A stretch of 46,548 nt of DNA, taken from positions 1 to 46,548 of the forward strand of contig NZ_MKXB01000227.1 in assembly GCF_001865245.1 (NCBI RefSeq), given 5' to 3'. Under the pieces are notes generated by a model. That model did no database searches. It was not told where the DNA came from and saw only the letters and a list, made by a program, of their open reading frames with translations. The position numbers were made by a program, and so were the translations under genes. The first letter of the stretch is position 1; each line of letters starts with the position of its first letter. Below are positions 32,099 through 39,926 of the stretch, piece by piece. The stretch comes from Streptomyces sp. CC53 (GTDB lineage: Bacteria; Actinomycetota; Actinomycetes; Streptomycetales; Streptomycetaceae).

Positions 32099-33627
32099 CC
32101 CGCACCGTGACGGGCCGCACGGACCACGTCGTGGTCGTCGGCGCGGGACTGGCCGGTCTGTCGGCCGCCCTGCACCTCCTCGGCTCCGGGCGGCGGGTCA
32201 CCGTCGTCGAGCGGGACCCGCTGCCCGGCGGACGGGCCGGCCGCCTGGACCTCGGCGGCTACCGGGTCGACACCGGACCGACGGTGCTGACCATGCCCGA
32301 GCTCGCCGACGAGGCGTTCGCCGCGGTGGGCGACAGCCTGTTCGACCGGGTGGAGCTGATTCCGCTGCACCCGGCGTACCGGGCGTCGTTCGCGGACGGC
32401 ACCGCCCTCGACGTGCACACCGACGGCGACGCGATGGCCGCGGAGGTCGAGCGGTTCGCCGGGGCCTCCGAGGCGGCGGGGTACCGGCGGCTGCGCACCT
32501 GGCTGGAGCGGCTGTACCGGGCGCAGATGCGCCGCTTCATCGACGCGAACTTCGACTCCCCGCTCGACCTGCTGACCGGCGACCTCGCCCGTCTGGCGGC
32601 GCTCGGCGGCTTCGGCCGGCTCGACCGGCGCATCGGCCGGTTCCTGAAGGACGAGCGGCTCCAGCGGGTGTTCTCCTTCCAGGCCCTGTACGCGGGCGTC
32701 CCCCCGGCCCGGGCCCTGGCGGCGTACGCGGTGATCGCGTACATGGACACGGTCGCCGGGGTCTACTTCCCGCGCGGCGGCATGCACGCCCTGCCGCAGG
32801 CCATGACGGACGCCGCCGCCGACGCGGGGGCCGAGCTGCGGTTCGGCGAGGAGGTCGCCCGGCTGGAGCGGTCGGGTGACCGGATCACCGCCGTCGTGAC
32901 GGGCGAGGACCGCATCCCGTGCGACGCGGTCGTGCTGACGCCCGACCTGCCCGTCGCGTACCGGCTCCTCGGCGGGAGCCCCCGCAGGCCGGTGCGGCTG
33001 CGGCACTCCCCGTCCGCGGTCGTGCTGCACGCGGGCACGGACCGCACCTGGCCGCACCTCGCCCACCACACGATCTCGTTCGGCGCGGCCTGGCGGTCCA
33101 CGTTCGACGAACTCACCCGCGAGGGGCGGCTGATGAGCGATCCGTCACTGCTGGTCACCCGGCCCACGGCGACCGATCCGTCGCTCGCCCCGCCGGGCCG
33201 CCACCTGCACTACATCCTCGCCCCCTGCCCCAACACGGACCTCGGGCCGGGAGCCGCCGCGTGGGGCGACCTCGGCCCGCGCTACCGGGACGCCCTCCTG
33301 CGGGAGTTGGAGCGGCGCGGCCTCGACGGGATCGGGGCGGCCATCGACGAGGAGTGCCTCGTCACCCCGGCCGACTGGCTCGGGCAGGGTCACGCCGCGG
33401 GCACGCCGTTCTCGGCGGCCCACACGTTCCTGCAGACGGGCCCCTTCCGGCCACGGAACCTGGTGCGCGGCACGGCGAACGCCGTACTCGCCGGCTGCGG
33501 CACCACTCCGGGCGTCGGGGTGCCGACCACCCTGGTGTCGGGGAAGCTGGCGGCGGCCCGCATCACCGGCGGCGCACGCTCCGCCGCCCGTACGGCGCCC
33601 GCACGAGCCGAGGGGACCCCCGTATGA
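32095..33627 (+). CDS. crtI: phytoene desaturase CrtI
   Basis: This 510-residue FAD enzyme introduces double bases-worth of conjugation into phytoene to give lycopene. The FAD fold (HVVVVGAGLAGLSAALHLLGSG, VERDPLPGGRAGR) and GGYRVDTGPTVLTMPE are standard for CrtI. The middle PRGGMHALPQAM and late GTTPGVGVPTTLVSGKLAA are diagnostic of the bacterial desaturase. Length is normal for the family. ATG overlaps the crtE stop and its stop overlaps the crtB start. Confidence 0.94.
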   Translation: MTRTVTGRTDHVVVVGAGLAGLSAALHLLGSGRRVTVVERDPLPGGRAGRLDLGGYRVDTGPTVLTMPELADEAFAAVGDSLFDRVELIPLHPAYRASFADGTALDVHTDGDAMAAEVERFAGASEAAGYRRLRTWLERLYRAQMRRFIDANFDSPLDLLTGDLARLAALGGFGRLDRRIGRFLKDERLQRVFSFQALYAGVPPARALAAYAVIAYMDTVAGVYFPRGGMHALPQAMTDAAADAGAELRFGEEVARLERSGDRITAVVTGEDRIPCDAVVLTPDLPVAYRLLGGSPRRPVRLRHSPSAVVLHAGTDRTWPHLAHHTISFGAAWRSTFDELTREGRLMSDPSLLVTRPTATDPSLAPPGRHLHYILAPCPNTDLGPGAAAWGDLGPRYRDALLRELERRGLDGIGAAIDEECLVTPADWLGQGHAAGTPFSAAHTFLQTGPFRPRNLVRGTANAVLAGCGTTPGVGVPTTLVSGKLAAARITGGARSAARTAPARAEGTPV

Positions 33628-34628
33628 CCGGCCGCGAACTCGACGCCGCGGGCATCACCGACCCGGCCCTGCGGGCCGCCTACCGCCGGTGCCGGGCGCT
33701 CAACGCGGCCCACGGCAGGACGTACTTCCTCGCGACCCGGCTGCTGCCGGCGGAGCGCAGGCCGGCCGTGCACGCGCTGTACGGGTTCGCCCGGTGGGCC
33801 GACGACATCGTGGACTCCCTCGACTCAGGGGCGGACCACGCCGCGCGGGAGGCGCGGTTGGCGCAGCTCCAGCAGCGGCTGGACAAGGGGCTGCGGCACG
33901 GCGCGGACGACGAGCCGGTGGTGCTGGCCGTCGCCGACACCGCACGCCGGTACGCGATCGACCACGACCACTTCCGCGACTTCATGGCGGCGATGCGCTC
34001 CGACCTCGTGGTGGCGGACTACCCGACGTACGCCGACCTGCGCGGCTACATGCACGGCTCGGCGGCCGTCATCGGGCTGCAGATGCTGCCGGTGCTGGGC
34101 ACGGTGGTGCCGCGCGAGGAGGCCGCGCCGCACGCGGCCGCCCTGGGCGTGGCCTTCCAGCTGACGAACTTCCTGCGGGACGTGGGCGAGGACCTCGACC
34201 GGGGCCGTGTGTACGTGCCGGCGGACCTGCTCGCCGGGCACGGCGTGGACCGGGAGCTGCTGCGCTGGTGCCGGGACTCGGGGCGCGACGACCGCCGGGT
34301 GACCGCCGCGCTGCGGGAGTTCGAGGCGTTGACCCGCCGCGTCTACCGGGAGGCGGAGCCCGGTCTGGGGATGCTCGACCCGGTGGCGCGGCCCTGCATC
34401 CGCACCGCGTTCGTCCTCTACGGCAGCATCCTCGGCGCCGTGGCCCGGGACGGCTACGCGGTGCTGCACCGCCGCTCGGTGGTGCCGCGGCGGACCCGCG
34501 CGGCGGTCGCGGCCGACGGGCTGGTCCGGGTGGCCGCCGCGCGGCTGCGGCACCACCGCCGGTCCCGTACCGCGCCCGCCGTCCCGCCTGCCGCCCCTGC
34601 CCGTCCGGTCTCCGAGGAGGTCGCGTGA
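33624..34628 (+). CDS. crtB: phytoene synthase CrtB
   Basis: This 334-residue enzyme joins two geranylgeranyl diphosphates to form phytoene. The two aspartate-rich motifs of squalene/phytoene synthases are visible as FARWADDIVDSLD and LTNFLRDVGEDLDRGRVYVP. The early YFLATRLLPAERRPAVHALYGF is also characteristic. ATG overlaps the crtI stop (ATGA) and its stop overlaps the following Rieske gene (GTGA). A basic, alanine/proline-rich C-terminal tail follows the catalytic domain. Confidence 0.94.
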   Translation: MTGRELDAAGITDPALRAAYRRCRALNAAHGRTYFLATRLLPAERRPAVHALYGFARWADDIVDSLDSGADHAAREARLAQLQQRLDKGLRHGADDEPVVLAVADTARRYAIDHDHFRDFMAAMRSDLVVADYPTYADLRGYMHGSAAVIGLQMLPVLGTVVPREEAAPHAAALGVAFQLTNFLRDVGEDLDRGRVYVPADLLAGHGVDRELLRWCRDSGRDDRRVTAALREFEALTRRVYREAEPGLGMLDPVARPCIRTAFVLYGSILGAVARDGYAVLHRRSVVPRRTRAAVAADGLVRVAAARLRHHRRSRTAPAVPPAAPARPVSEEVA

Positions 34629-35620
34629 ACCCCCGGCCCCGCGCCCGTCTGCCCCTGTCGCTGCGGCGCCGCCCCGTCCCGTGGGACCGGCAGCGGCCCA
34701 CCTGGCGCGACGCCAGGCCGGGCGTGATCGCGGACGCGCTGAAACGGGCCCAGGCCCGCCCGTCGGGCAACTGGTACGTCCTCGGCGCCGGCGACGCGGT
34801 GCGGCCCGACCGCCCGTTGGCCGGCACGGTGGCGGGCCGCGAAGTGGTCGTGTGGCGCGGCGCCGGGGGGCGCCTCCATGCCGGTCCCGGGGTCTGCCCC
34901 CACCTGGGGGCGCCCCTGGCGGACAGTCCCGTCCGGTGCGGCACGCTGGTGTGCCACTGGCACGGGCTCGCCCTGGACGGTTCGCCGTTCGCGGGTTGGG
35001 AGCCGCTGCCCGTCTTCGACGACGGGGTCCTCGTCTGGGTGCGGCTGGACGAGGCCGGCGGTGAGGAACCGCTCGACGCACCCGTCGTGCCGGTCCGCCC
35101 GGCGCCCGGCAGCGGGTTGGCGGCCGTGTACAGGGGCGTCGGGGTCTGCGAGCCCGAGGACGTGGTGGCGAACCGCCTGGACCCGTGGCACGGGGCCTGG
35201 TACCACCCGTACTCGTTCGTCGACCTGACGGTGGTCGGCGCCCCCGGTGACGACGGTGACGGCTTCACCGTCGACGTGTCCTTCAAGGTGGCGGGGCGGC
35301 TGGTGGTCCCGGTCCGGGCGGTGTTCACCGCTCCCGAGCCGCGGACCGTCGTCATGCACATCACCGAGGGGGAGGGGGTGGGCTCCGTGGTGGAGACCCA
35401 CGCCACCCCGATGGGGACCGACGACCGGGGGCGTCCGCGCACGGCGGTGACGGAGGCCGTCGTGGCGGCCTCGGACCGGCCGGGGTTCGCCTTCGTCCGC
35501 CGGGCCGCCCCGCTGCTGCGGCCGGTGGTGCGGACCGCGGCGGGGCGGCTCTGGCGGGACGACCTCGCGTACGCGGAGCGCCGGTGGGAGCTGCGGTCGT
35601 CGGGCCGGTTCCCGGGCTGA
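34625..35620 (+). CDS. Rieske [2Fe-2S] protein (DUF5914 type) of the carotenoid operon
   Basis: This 331-residue protein has a Rieske domain at about residues 65-140 with both ligand pairs visible: CPH in GVCPHLGAPL and CHWH in LVCHWHGLAL. A C-terminal domain (about 155-331, DVVANRLDPWHGAWYHPYSFVD) resembles the catalytic half of Rieske oxygenases and the actinobacterial DUF5914 region. GAGGAGG precedes the GTG, which overlaps the crtB stop. It occupies the fourth place of a crtEIB operon, the position given to crtV in S. griseus; I cannot confirm that it is the same protein. It may oxidise an end group or methyl of the aromatic carotenoid, but no product is known. Confidence 0.8.
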   Translation: MNPRPRARLPLSLRRRPVPWDRQRPTWRDARPGVIADALKRAQARPSGNWYVLGAGDAVRPDRPLAGTVAGREVVVWRGAGGRLHAGPGVCPHLGAPLADSPVRCGTLVCHWHGLALDGSPFAGWEPLPVFDDGVLVWVRLDEAGGEEPLDAPVVPVRPAPGSGLAAVYRGVGVCEPEDVVANRLDPWHGAWYHPYSFVDLTVVGAPGDDGDGFTVDVSFKVAGRLVVPVRAVFTAPEPRTVVMHITEGEGVGSVVETHATPMGTDDRGRPRTAVTEAVVAASDRPGFAFVRRAAPLLRPVVRTAAGRLWRDDLAYAERRWELRSSGRFPG

Positions 35621-35626
35621 CACCCG

Positions 35627-35643
35627 GCCCCGCTCGCCGGGGC
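35627..35643 (+). terminator. putative terminator of the crtEIB-Rieske operon
   Basis: GCCCCG (35627-35632) pairs with CGGGGC (35638-35643) around CTCGC, seven bases after the stop of the Rieske gene. The stem is short and there is no T-run, so confidence is modest. Confidence 0.4.
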
Positions 35644-35791
35644 GGGCGGGCGGTGGCCGGGCGCCCGTCCCGGCATGGTGGCCCAGTGCCGGGCACGGTC
35701 GTGGAGGAGTGGGGCGCGCCGCCTGCCGCCGGGGGCTGTGCCGGGTCGGCCGGGGAGTCGGCCCGGCGGGGGCCCCTGCCGGGCTTCGGGA

Positions 35792-36973
35792 TCAGAAGGC
35801 GTACCGGACGGTGAGCCAGGGGGCGTGGCGCTGGATCGTGGCGCGCAGCGCGGCCACCGCCTCCGCCTTGACCCCGTTGCGGTAGCGGACGTTGAGGGCT
35901 CCGTTCTCGGAGCGCTTGGCCTGCTGGAGCTCAGGACGCCACAGCACCTCCTCGGCGCGGGGGTGCCAGCCGAGGTTGACCGCGTGCAGGTCCTGGTTGT
36001 GGGTCAGCATGATGACCTCGGCGGCGGCCTGCCGCTTCACCCGCTCCGGCAGGACGTCGTCGAGGTGCCGCAGGAGCTCTGCCCAGGCGTCCTGCCAGCC
36101 GGGGCGGACGACCACGGGCGAGAGGTTGAAGTGCACTTCGTAGCCGGCGTCCAGGAAGTCCGCGGCGGCGGCGATGCGTTCGGCGACGGGCGAGGTCCGC
36201 ACGTCGAGGAGGCGTGCGTCGTCCGGTGGCATGAGGGAGAAGCGGATCCGCGTCCGTCCGCGCGGGTCGAGCACGAGCAGGTCGGGGTTGACGAACTTGG
36301 TGGCGAAGGACGCCTTGGCGGTGGGCCACCCGCGGAAGGCGCGCACGAGGTCGGCGGTGTTGTCGCAGATCAGGGCGTCCACCGAGCAGTCGCCGTTCTC
36401 GCCGATGTCGTACACCCAGGACCGGGCGTCGCACTGGTTCGGCTCGGGCTTGGGGCCCTGCTGGGCGATGTGGCGGGCGAGGTGGGCGATGATCCGGTCG
36501 ATGTTGGTGAAGACGGTGATCGGGTTGGCGTAGCCCTTGCGGCGGGGCACGTAGCAGTAGGCGCAGGCCATCGCGCAGCCGTTGGAGGCGCCGGGGGCGA
36601 TCCAGTCGGCGGACCGGCCGTTGGGGCGGGTGGTGAGGGTCTTCCTCTCCCCGAGGACGAGCGTCTCGCCCTTGATCCGGACCCAGCGGTCGACGTTGCC
36701 CTCGTTGCCGTGCAGGCCGGGAATGCGCCAGTGGGAGTCCACCGTGACCAGCCGGGCGTCCGGGAAGCGGCGCAGGACCTGCCGGCCCCGCGGGGAGGCC
36801 GCCGCGGCGGGTTCCGCGTGGATCTCCCGCACGGGCAGCAGCCGGCGTGCCGCCGCCGAGTCCCGGAAGAGCGGTCTGTCCCGCGCTGCGGTCGGCGGCG
36901 CCCCGGTGTCGAGGGCGTCCAGGCCGAACAGCGCGCCGGAGTCGTCGTCCGGCCCGGTGGGCGGGAGGTGCAT
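35792..36973 (-). CDS. radical SAM protein, spore photoproduct lyase family
   Basis: This 393-residue protein has the radical-SAM cluster motif C-x3-C-x2-C as Cys133, Cys137 and Cys140 (NGCAMACAYCYVPRRKG). The surrounding sequence (HWRIPGLHGNEGNVDRWVRIKGETLVLGERKT, FHFNLSP-like VHFNLSPVVV, IMLTHNQDLHAVN) matches the spore photoproduct lyase (SplB) family. True SPL reverses the UV-induced spore photoproduct using a radical; this actinobacterial branch is longer and its substrate has not been shown to my knowledge. The ATG has GGAG upstream and lies 15 bases below a perfect hairpin. It stands beside the carotenoid and photolyase genes. Confidence 0.88.
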   Translation of the reverse strand: MHLPPTGPDDDSGALFGLDALDTGAPPTAARDRPLFRDSAAARRLLPVREIHAEPAAAASPRGRQVLRRFPDARLVTVDSHWRIPGLHGNEGNVDRWVRIKGETLVLGERKTLTTRPNGRSADWIAPGASNGCAMACAYCYVPRRKGYANPITVFTNIDRIIAHLARHIAQQGPKPEPNQCDARSWVYDIGENGDCSVDALICDNTADLVRAFRGWPTAKASFATKFVNPDLLVLDPRGRTRIRFSLMPPDDARLLDVRTSPVAERIAAAADFLDAGYEVHFNLSPVVVRPGWQDAWAELLRHLDDVLPERVKRQAAAEVIMLTHNQDLHAVNLGWHPRAEEVLWRPELQQAKRSENGALNVRYRNGVKAEAVAALRATIQRHAPWLTVRYAF

Positions 36974-36988
36974 GGGCGCTCCACTACG

Positions 36989-37024
36989 GGTGGTACGGGG
37001 TGCCGGAAGGCACCCCGTACCACC
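36989..37024. promoter_or_regulatory. perfect 16-bp hairpin in the leader of the SPL-family gene
   Basis: GGTGGTACGGGGTGCC (36989-37004) and its exact complement (37009-37024) are joined by a 4-base GGAA loop. It ends about 15 bases upstream of the SPL-family ATG, just above the ribosome-binding site. It may be the terminator of the upstream minus-strand membrane-protein gene (stop at 37148), an attenuator, or a dyad operator. Confidence 0.6.
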
Positions 37025-37147
37025 TTACGGGCCCGCTCCTGGGCACGGCGGGGCGCCGCACGACGGCTCCGGCGGGGCGGGTGGGCCGGCCGGGGCGGCG
37101 GGCCGCGACGTGTGGCGGTCGGCTCGCTGCGGGCGGACGCGCCTCCC

Positions 37148-37606
37148 TCACCGCCCGGCGCCGTCCACGGCCCCGGGGCCCGGGCTCGGCCTCGCCGAGG
37201 TGTCGGGGAGGGCGCCGCCCGGAGCACGGGGTGCCTCGCCTCCGCGTGGCGCGGCGGCGGACGGTACCGCGGAGGCCCGTGGCGGAGCACTGGAGGTCGG
37301 CGTCGGGGGCACGGGAGTGGTCGGCGGAGCGGTCGGGGCCGGCGGTGACAGCGGGGGCGCCGGCGAGGTCGGCGCCGCGGGCCCCGCGAGGTACAGGGGG
37401 ACCGCGATCACGGCGGTGACCGCGCAGGTCGCCGCCACCCCCGCCGCGGCGCGCAGCGTGCGGCGGCGCGAGGCCGCACGGCGGATCTGCGCGTAGCGGC
37501 CCGGCGGTGGTGCCAGGTGCCCGGCGGGGGCGCGCAGGAGCACCGCGAGGGGGTCGTCGGGCGTGGGGCCGGGGACGTGCGCGTCGTCGTCAGGGCGTGG
37601 GGTCAA
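37148..37606 (-). CDS. small single-pass membrane protein next to ECF sigma factor
   Basis: This 152-residue protein has a cytoplasmic basic stretch (RYAQIRRAASRRRT), one hydrophobic helix (about 52-75, AAAGVAATCAVTAVIAVPLYLAG) and an outer tail rich in proline, serine, threonine and alanine. The start is TTG at 37606, with AGGAGA six bases upstream; no ATG or GTG fits. It overlaps the end of the sigma-factor gene by 17 bases, so the two are coupled. Position and topology suggest an anti-sigma-like or sensory partner, but no zinc-binding HxxxCxxC anti-sigma motif is present, so this is inference only. Confidence 0.7.
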   Translation of the reverse strand: MTPRPDDDAHVPGPTPDDPLAVLLRAPAGHLAPPPGRYAQIRRAASRRRTLRAAAGVAATCAVTAVIAVPLYLAGPAAPTSPAPPLSPPAPTAPPTTPVPPTPTSSAPPRASAVPSAAAPRGGEAPRAPGGALPDTSARPSPGPGAVDGAGR

Positions 37607-38081
37607 GGCTTCTCCTCAGGTGGGTGCGGAGCAGTTCGCGGGCCGCGTGGAGGTCGGCCTTGACGGTTCCTTCCTTGCGCCCGGTCAGCAGGGACACCTC
37701 CCGGATCGGCATGTCAGCGTAGTAGTGGAGGAGGATCGGCACGCGCAGTCGCTCCGGCAGGGACTGGACGAGCAGGCGCACCGACGGGTCGGCCTGCTCG
37801 TGGGGGCCGTGCGCCTCGGCTTCCGTGCGGACCCGGCGCATGGCCCGGCGCTCGCGTTCCCGCTTGCGCCAGTGGTCCCGTACGAGGTTGGCGGCGGTGA
37901 CGTAGAGGAACCCGCGCGGCTCCTCCACGCGGCTCCAGCGGGCCCAGAGGCGGGTGAAGGACTCGGAGGCGATCTCGTGGGCGGTGCCGTCGTCGTCGAC
38001 GAGACCGCGGCACCAGCCGGCCAGGCGCGGATACAGGGCGGCGAACAGCTCGGAGGCCGCCGCGTCTCGGGACTCTTTCAA
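37590..38081 (-). CDS. ECF/SigE-family RNA polymerase sigma factor
   Basis: This 163-residue protein has sigma region 2 (LFAALYPRLAGWCRGLVDDDGTAHEIASESFTRLWARW then PRGFLYVTAANLVRDHWRKRERE) and region 4 (SLPERLRVPILLHYYADMPIREVSLLTGRKEGTVKADLHAARELL). The start is TTG at 38081 with GGAGA just upstream; the nearest ATG is in another frame. The length is typical of ECF factors. It overlaps the following membrane-protein gene. A class F sortase and its likely partner are encoded just upstream on the same strand, so it may respond to envelope stress. It is not clearly the light-sigma LitS. Confidence 0.85.
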   Translation of the reverse strand: MKESRDAAASELFAALYPRLAGWCRGLVDDDGTAHEIASESFTRLWARWSRVEEPRGFLYVTAANLVRDHWRKRERERRAMRRVRTEAEAHGPHEQADPSVRLLVQSLPERLRVPILLHYYADMPIREVSLLTGRKEGTVKADLHAARELLRTHLRRSLDPTP

Positions 38082-38223
38082 CGCTCTCCATGGTCGTGGG
38101 GGTCGCGTACGGGACGTTCGGGCTGCCGGGCCGCGCGGCGCGTTCCGCACGGCCCGGGCTAGGCCCGCCGCGCGGCACGGCCGCGTCAGAGCGGCCCAGG
38201 CCCGCCCGGGCCGCGGCGGGGCG

Positions 38224-38874
38224 TCAGGGGGCCGCCGTGGGGCCCGGTGCGGCGAAGACGATGACGTTGTCGCGGTAGTCGTCGCCCGTGCGGGGGCCGC
38301 CGCAGGTGACGAGCCGGAGCCGCGGCCCTTCGGTGTCGCCGTACACGGCGTCCGCGGGGAACCGCGCCTTGGCGACGGTCCGGACGGCGCCGACGGTGAA
38401 CTCTGCCGTCCGGCCGTCCGCCGCGTGCGTCGTGATCCGGTCGCCCGGGCGCAGCCGGCCCAGGTGGCGGAACACCCCGTCCCCGTACGGGCCCACGGTG
38501 ACGTGGCCGAGGATGACGGACGGGCCGGGCAGTCCCGGCGGTGGCGAGTGCCGGTACCAGCCCGCCTGGTCGTGCGGGGCGACCGGGGGCACCTCCACGG
38601 TGCCGTCGGGCGCGAGGCCGAGCCGCATGACGGGGGTGTCGACGCCGATCGCCGGGATCCGCAGCCGGACGGGGGACGAACGCCCGAGGAGGCGGCCAGC
38701 ATCCTGCGGCGGTGGGAGCGGCGTGCCGCCGGGCCCCGTCCCCGCCGCCTCGTGGGCGCCTTCCGGTGCCCGCCGCGCGACGGGTTCCCTCCGGGCGGGG
38801 CCGTGCGCCGCGCAGCCGGTCGGGACCAGGGCCGCCACCACCGCGCAGAACGCGCGCCTGGAGTGCGGTGTCAT
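38224..38874 (-). CDS. class F sortase
   Basis: This 216-residue protein is an actinobacterial class F sortase, a transpeptidase that acts on surface proteins outside the cell. The catalytic His124 (SVILGHVTVG), Cys191 (LRLVTCGG) and Arg201 (DDYRDNVIVF) are all visible in the right order. An N-terminal hydrophobic segment (AFCAVVAALVPTGC) works as signal or anchor. The ATG overlaps the stop of the upstream gene, whose product has a surface-protein layout and may be its substrate or partner. Confidence 0.9.
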   Translation of the reverse strand: MTPHSRRAFCAVVAALVPTGCAAHGPARREPVARRAPEGAHEAAGTGPGGTPLPPPQDAGRLLGRSSPVRLRIPAIGVDTPVMRLGLAPDGTVEVPPVAPHDQAGWYRHSPPPGLPGPSVILGHVTVGPYGDGVFRHLGRLRPGDRITTHAADGRTAEFTVGAVRTVAKARFPADAVYGDTEGPRLRLVTCGGPRTGDDYRDNVIVFAAPGPTAAP

Positions 38875-39311
38875 GCTCCGCCGGCCCGTCGGCGCCGTAC
38901 GACGAGGGCCGCCGCTCCGCCGGCGGCGAGCACCGCGGCCGCACCGCCGGCGAGCCCGCCCCGGTCCGCCCCGGGCGCCGGGACGGCCGCCGGCACTCCG
39001 GTGTCCGGTGCGCCGGACGGTACGACGGATACCTGGCCGCTGTCGGCGGCCCGGGGTGGAACGGCCGACGGCACCGAGGGGACGGGGGACGGGCCGCCGG
39101 TCGGCGCGGTGCGGGCGGCAGGGGCCGCGGAAGGGGCGGCGTCCATGTCGGGGACCGGTTCGGCGCGGGGTGTCGGGACGGCGGCGACCGAGGGGGCGGC
39201 GGCCGCACCGGGCACCGGGGACGGGGACGCCTCGTGGGCGGACGCGGGCGCGGCGGCCGCCAGCAGGGCGGTGCAGCCGAGGGCCGTGAGGCTGAGGACG
39301 GTACGGCGCAT
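38871..39311 (-). CDS. secreted, Pro/Ala/Ser-rich membrane-anchored protein, possible sortase partner
   Basis: This 146-residue protein has a signal peptide (MRRTVLSLTALGCTALLAAAAPASA-HEA), a low-complexity proline/alanine/serine region, and a C-terminal helix (about 120-139, LAGGAAAVLAAGGAAALVV) followed by RRRRAGGA. This is the layout of cell-wall sorting substrates. A PDTGV sequence lies about 18 residues before the helix, but a standard LPxTG or LAxTG motif is not present. The gene overlaps the class F sortase gene (ATGA). Its function is unknown. Confidence 0.75.
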   Translation of the reverse strand: MRRTVLSLTALGCTALLAAAAPASAHEASPSPVPGAAAAPSVAAVPTPRAEPVPDMDAAPSAAPAARTAPTGGPSPVPSVPSAVPPRAADSGQVSVVPSGAPDTGVPAAVPAPGADRGGLAGGAAAVLAAGGAAALVVRRRRAGGA

Positions 39312-39926
39312 GGTGGTGGCTTCTCCTTCGTCGGCGGCCCGTGGCGGACCGGGTGACAGGTCGAGCGGAGAGACGACGCGAAGGCAGCGCGGGTTGTAAA
39401 GAGACGGCAAAGCCGCCGGTGCCGGCCGGTGGCGCGGGCCCCGCTCCTCCTGGGAGACCCACGGGTCCCGCCGAGGGGCCGGCCGGGGTCTGAACGGTGC
39501 CGGGTAGCCCGGCCCGCTCCCTGGCGGCGGGACTCCGACCGGGGGGCGGCGGCCCGTCCGAGGGGCGCAGTGCTGTGATGATCCGCACAGGTAGCCCTCC
39601 CGGGGCGTCGTAGGCCCGCCGCCGCCCCGGTCGTCTTCCGCCCTCACCGCCCGCACCGCTGACGGCGGTTCCCCGCCGGTCGGGCGGCGCCCGGGCCGCG
39701 GATCGCGCGACGGCTTCACCCCCGTGCCGTACGGCCCGGCGCAGCGGCGGACGGCGTCGGCGCGGAAGGACGAGTCACCGCGCCGCCCCGGGGTGGCGGA
39801 CCGCCTCCCGTCCGTGTGCCGTGGGCGGGTCGGTACGGTGGGGGCAGGCCGCGGCGCCCGGGGCTGTGGGAAGGCCGGCGGAGGCGTCGGAGATCACCTC
39901 GGCGCGCTCCCCGCTAACGTGAGGGT
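39312..39926. other. long divergent intergenic region, no gene
   Basis: This 615-bp gap separates the sortase-partner gene (minus) from the RNase J gene (plus). It contains GC-rich inverted repeats near 39400-39440 and a less GC-rich TTGTAAAGAGACGGCAAAG stretch around 39392-39410 that may hold the minus-strand promoter. A 68-codon plus frame at 39724 overlaps the RNase J start and has no ribosome-binding site, so I do not call it. No RNA gene was recognised. Confidence 0.4.

Noticed and set aside
37590..38081. Calling the ECF factor LitS of the carotenoid cluster
   Set aside because: No LitR (B12-binding MerR) gene is adjacent, and its neighbours are a sortase and a small membrane protein, so envelope-linked control is as likely.
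38091..38093. ATG at 38091 as start of the sigma factor
   Set aside because: It is in a different frame from the sigma-factor regions; the TTG at 38081 with GGAGA upstream is in frame.
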